Positions 6,706 to 6,827 of a stretch of 6,827 nt of DNA are shown here, one piece after another; within the stretch, counting starts at the first letter, position 1, and every line of letters begins with the position of its first letter. Origin of the DNA: Lysobacteraceae bacterium (lineage in GTDB: Bacteria > Pseudomonadota > Gammaproteobacteria > Steroidobacterales > Steroidobacteraceae); contig JAAYXG010000350.1 of NCBI GenBank assembly GCA_012516015.1, positions 1 through 6,827 of the forward strand, in the 5' to 3' direction. The translations under genes were made by a program, and so were the position numbers. Under the pieces are notes generated by a model. It ran no database searches. It had not been told where the DNA came from and saw only the letters and a list, made by a program, of their open reading frames with translations.

Positions 6706-6718
6706 CACCATCCCGGTC

Positions 6719-6827
6719 CGAGTCAGCCAGGCAATCGCTGCGCGCAAGCGTGGAGGAAAGTCCGGGCTCCCAGGGCAAGGTGCCAGGTAACGCCTGGGGG
6801 GCGCGAGCCCACGGAAAGTGCAACAGA
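6719..6827 (+). ncRNA. rnpB: RNase P RNA, type A (5' part, continues beyond window)
   Basis: Catalytic RNA of RNase P, which cuts the 5' leader from precursor tRNAs. Roughly the first 109 of an expected 350-400 bases are present. The 5' end is placed by alignment from memory with the E. coli and Pseudomonas RNAs and is good to a few bases. Visible landmarks are the highly conserved GAGGAAAGTCCGGGCTCC core around 6753-6770, which contains the P4 5' strand; the P8 hairpin CCAGG/CCTGG (6783-6787 with 6793-6797); the P9 hairpin GGGC-GCGA-GCCC (6799-6810) with a GNRA loop; and GTGCAACAGA (6818-6827) leading to P11/P12. P3 is unusually short (6738-6753): six pairs including two wobble pairs, capped by a GCAA tetraloop. 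It is divergent from mraZ, a neighbourhood also known from pseudomonads. Confidence 0.95.

Larger units (their letters stand above)
6325..6718. other. Intergenic region between the mraZ promoter and rnpB, no gene seen
   Basis: About 390 bp with no convincing coding frame on either strand; the open frames crossing it are continuations of antisense frames or very short. It contains an imperfect dyad (6401-6419), an 11-bp tandem repeat (6500-6521), a hairpin (6556-6575), an AT-rich patch (about 6628-6655) and a G/C hairpin (6690-6705). The AT-rich patch could help an rnpB promoter. I found no strong sigma70 match at the correct distance: TTGTAT (6683-6688) with CACCAT (6706-6711) has the right geometry for a start near 6719 but only half-matching hexamers. 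Confidence 0.6.

Noticed and set aside
6635..6823. 62-codon minus-strand frame at the right edge
   Set aside because: It lies opposite rnpB, whose conserved structural RNA explains the sequence.

Overview
This window is the 5' half of a dcw (division and cell wall) gene cluster. It reads right to left on the minus strand, and the start of the RNase P RNA gene (rnpB) sits on the plus strand at the far right edge. The DNA is GC-rich (roughly two thirds G+C in the coding part, judged by eye). The gene order mraZ-rsmH-ftsL-ftsI-murE-murF, the type A RNase P RNA sequence, the meso-diaminopimelate-type MurE and the placement of rnpB beside mraZ all point to a Gram-negative proteobacterium. A high-GC gammaproteobacterium fits best; I cannot name a genus from the sequence.

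Layout from right to left: rnpB begins near 6719 and runs off the right edge. About 390 bp without a gene (6325-6718) holds only short repeats, dyads and an AT-rich patch. A clear sigma70 promoter at 6296-6324 (TTGACT, 17-bp spacer, TATAGT) fires leftward into mraZ. Three TGGGN boxes with an exact 10-bp period (6262-6286), the known signature of the MraZ operator, lie just after its start point. Then follow mraZ (5761-6216), a 128-bp gap, rsmH (4703-5632), ftsL (4434-4706), ftsI (2707-4437), murE (1175-2710) and murF (from 1178, cut off by the left edge after 392 codons). The four junctions from rsmH to murF are all identical 4-base ATGA overlaps, so these five genes look translationally coupled.

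How the genes work together: MraZ is the DNA-binding autoregulator of the cluster. RsmH methylates 16S rRNA at C1402. FtsL and FtsI are bitopic divisome proteins; FtsI is the septal peptidoglycan transpeptidase (PBP3). MurE and MurF are cytoplasmic ligases that add meso-diaminopimelate and then D-Ala-D-Ala to the UDP-MurNAc peptide, the precursor that FtsI eventually cross-links.

I find no unknown system here; the genes are core housekeeping genes with intact catalytic motifs. The items most worth a second look are the unusually clean promoter/MraZ operator, the uncertain start of rsmH, the very short P3 helix of rnpB, and the small unexplained repeats and dyads between mraZ and rnpB.
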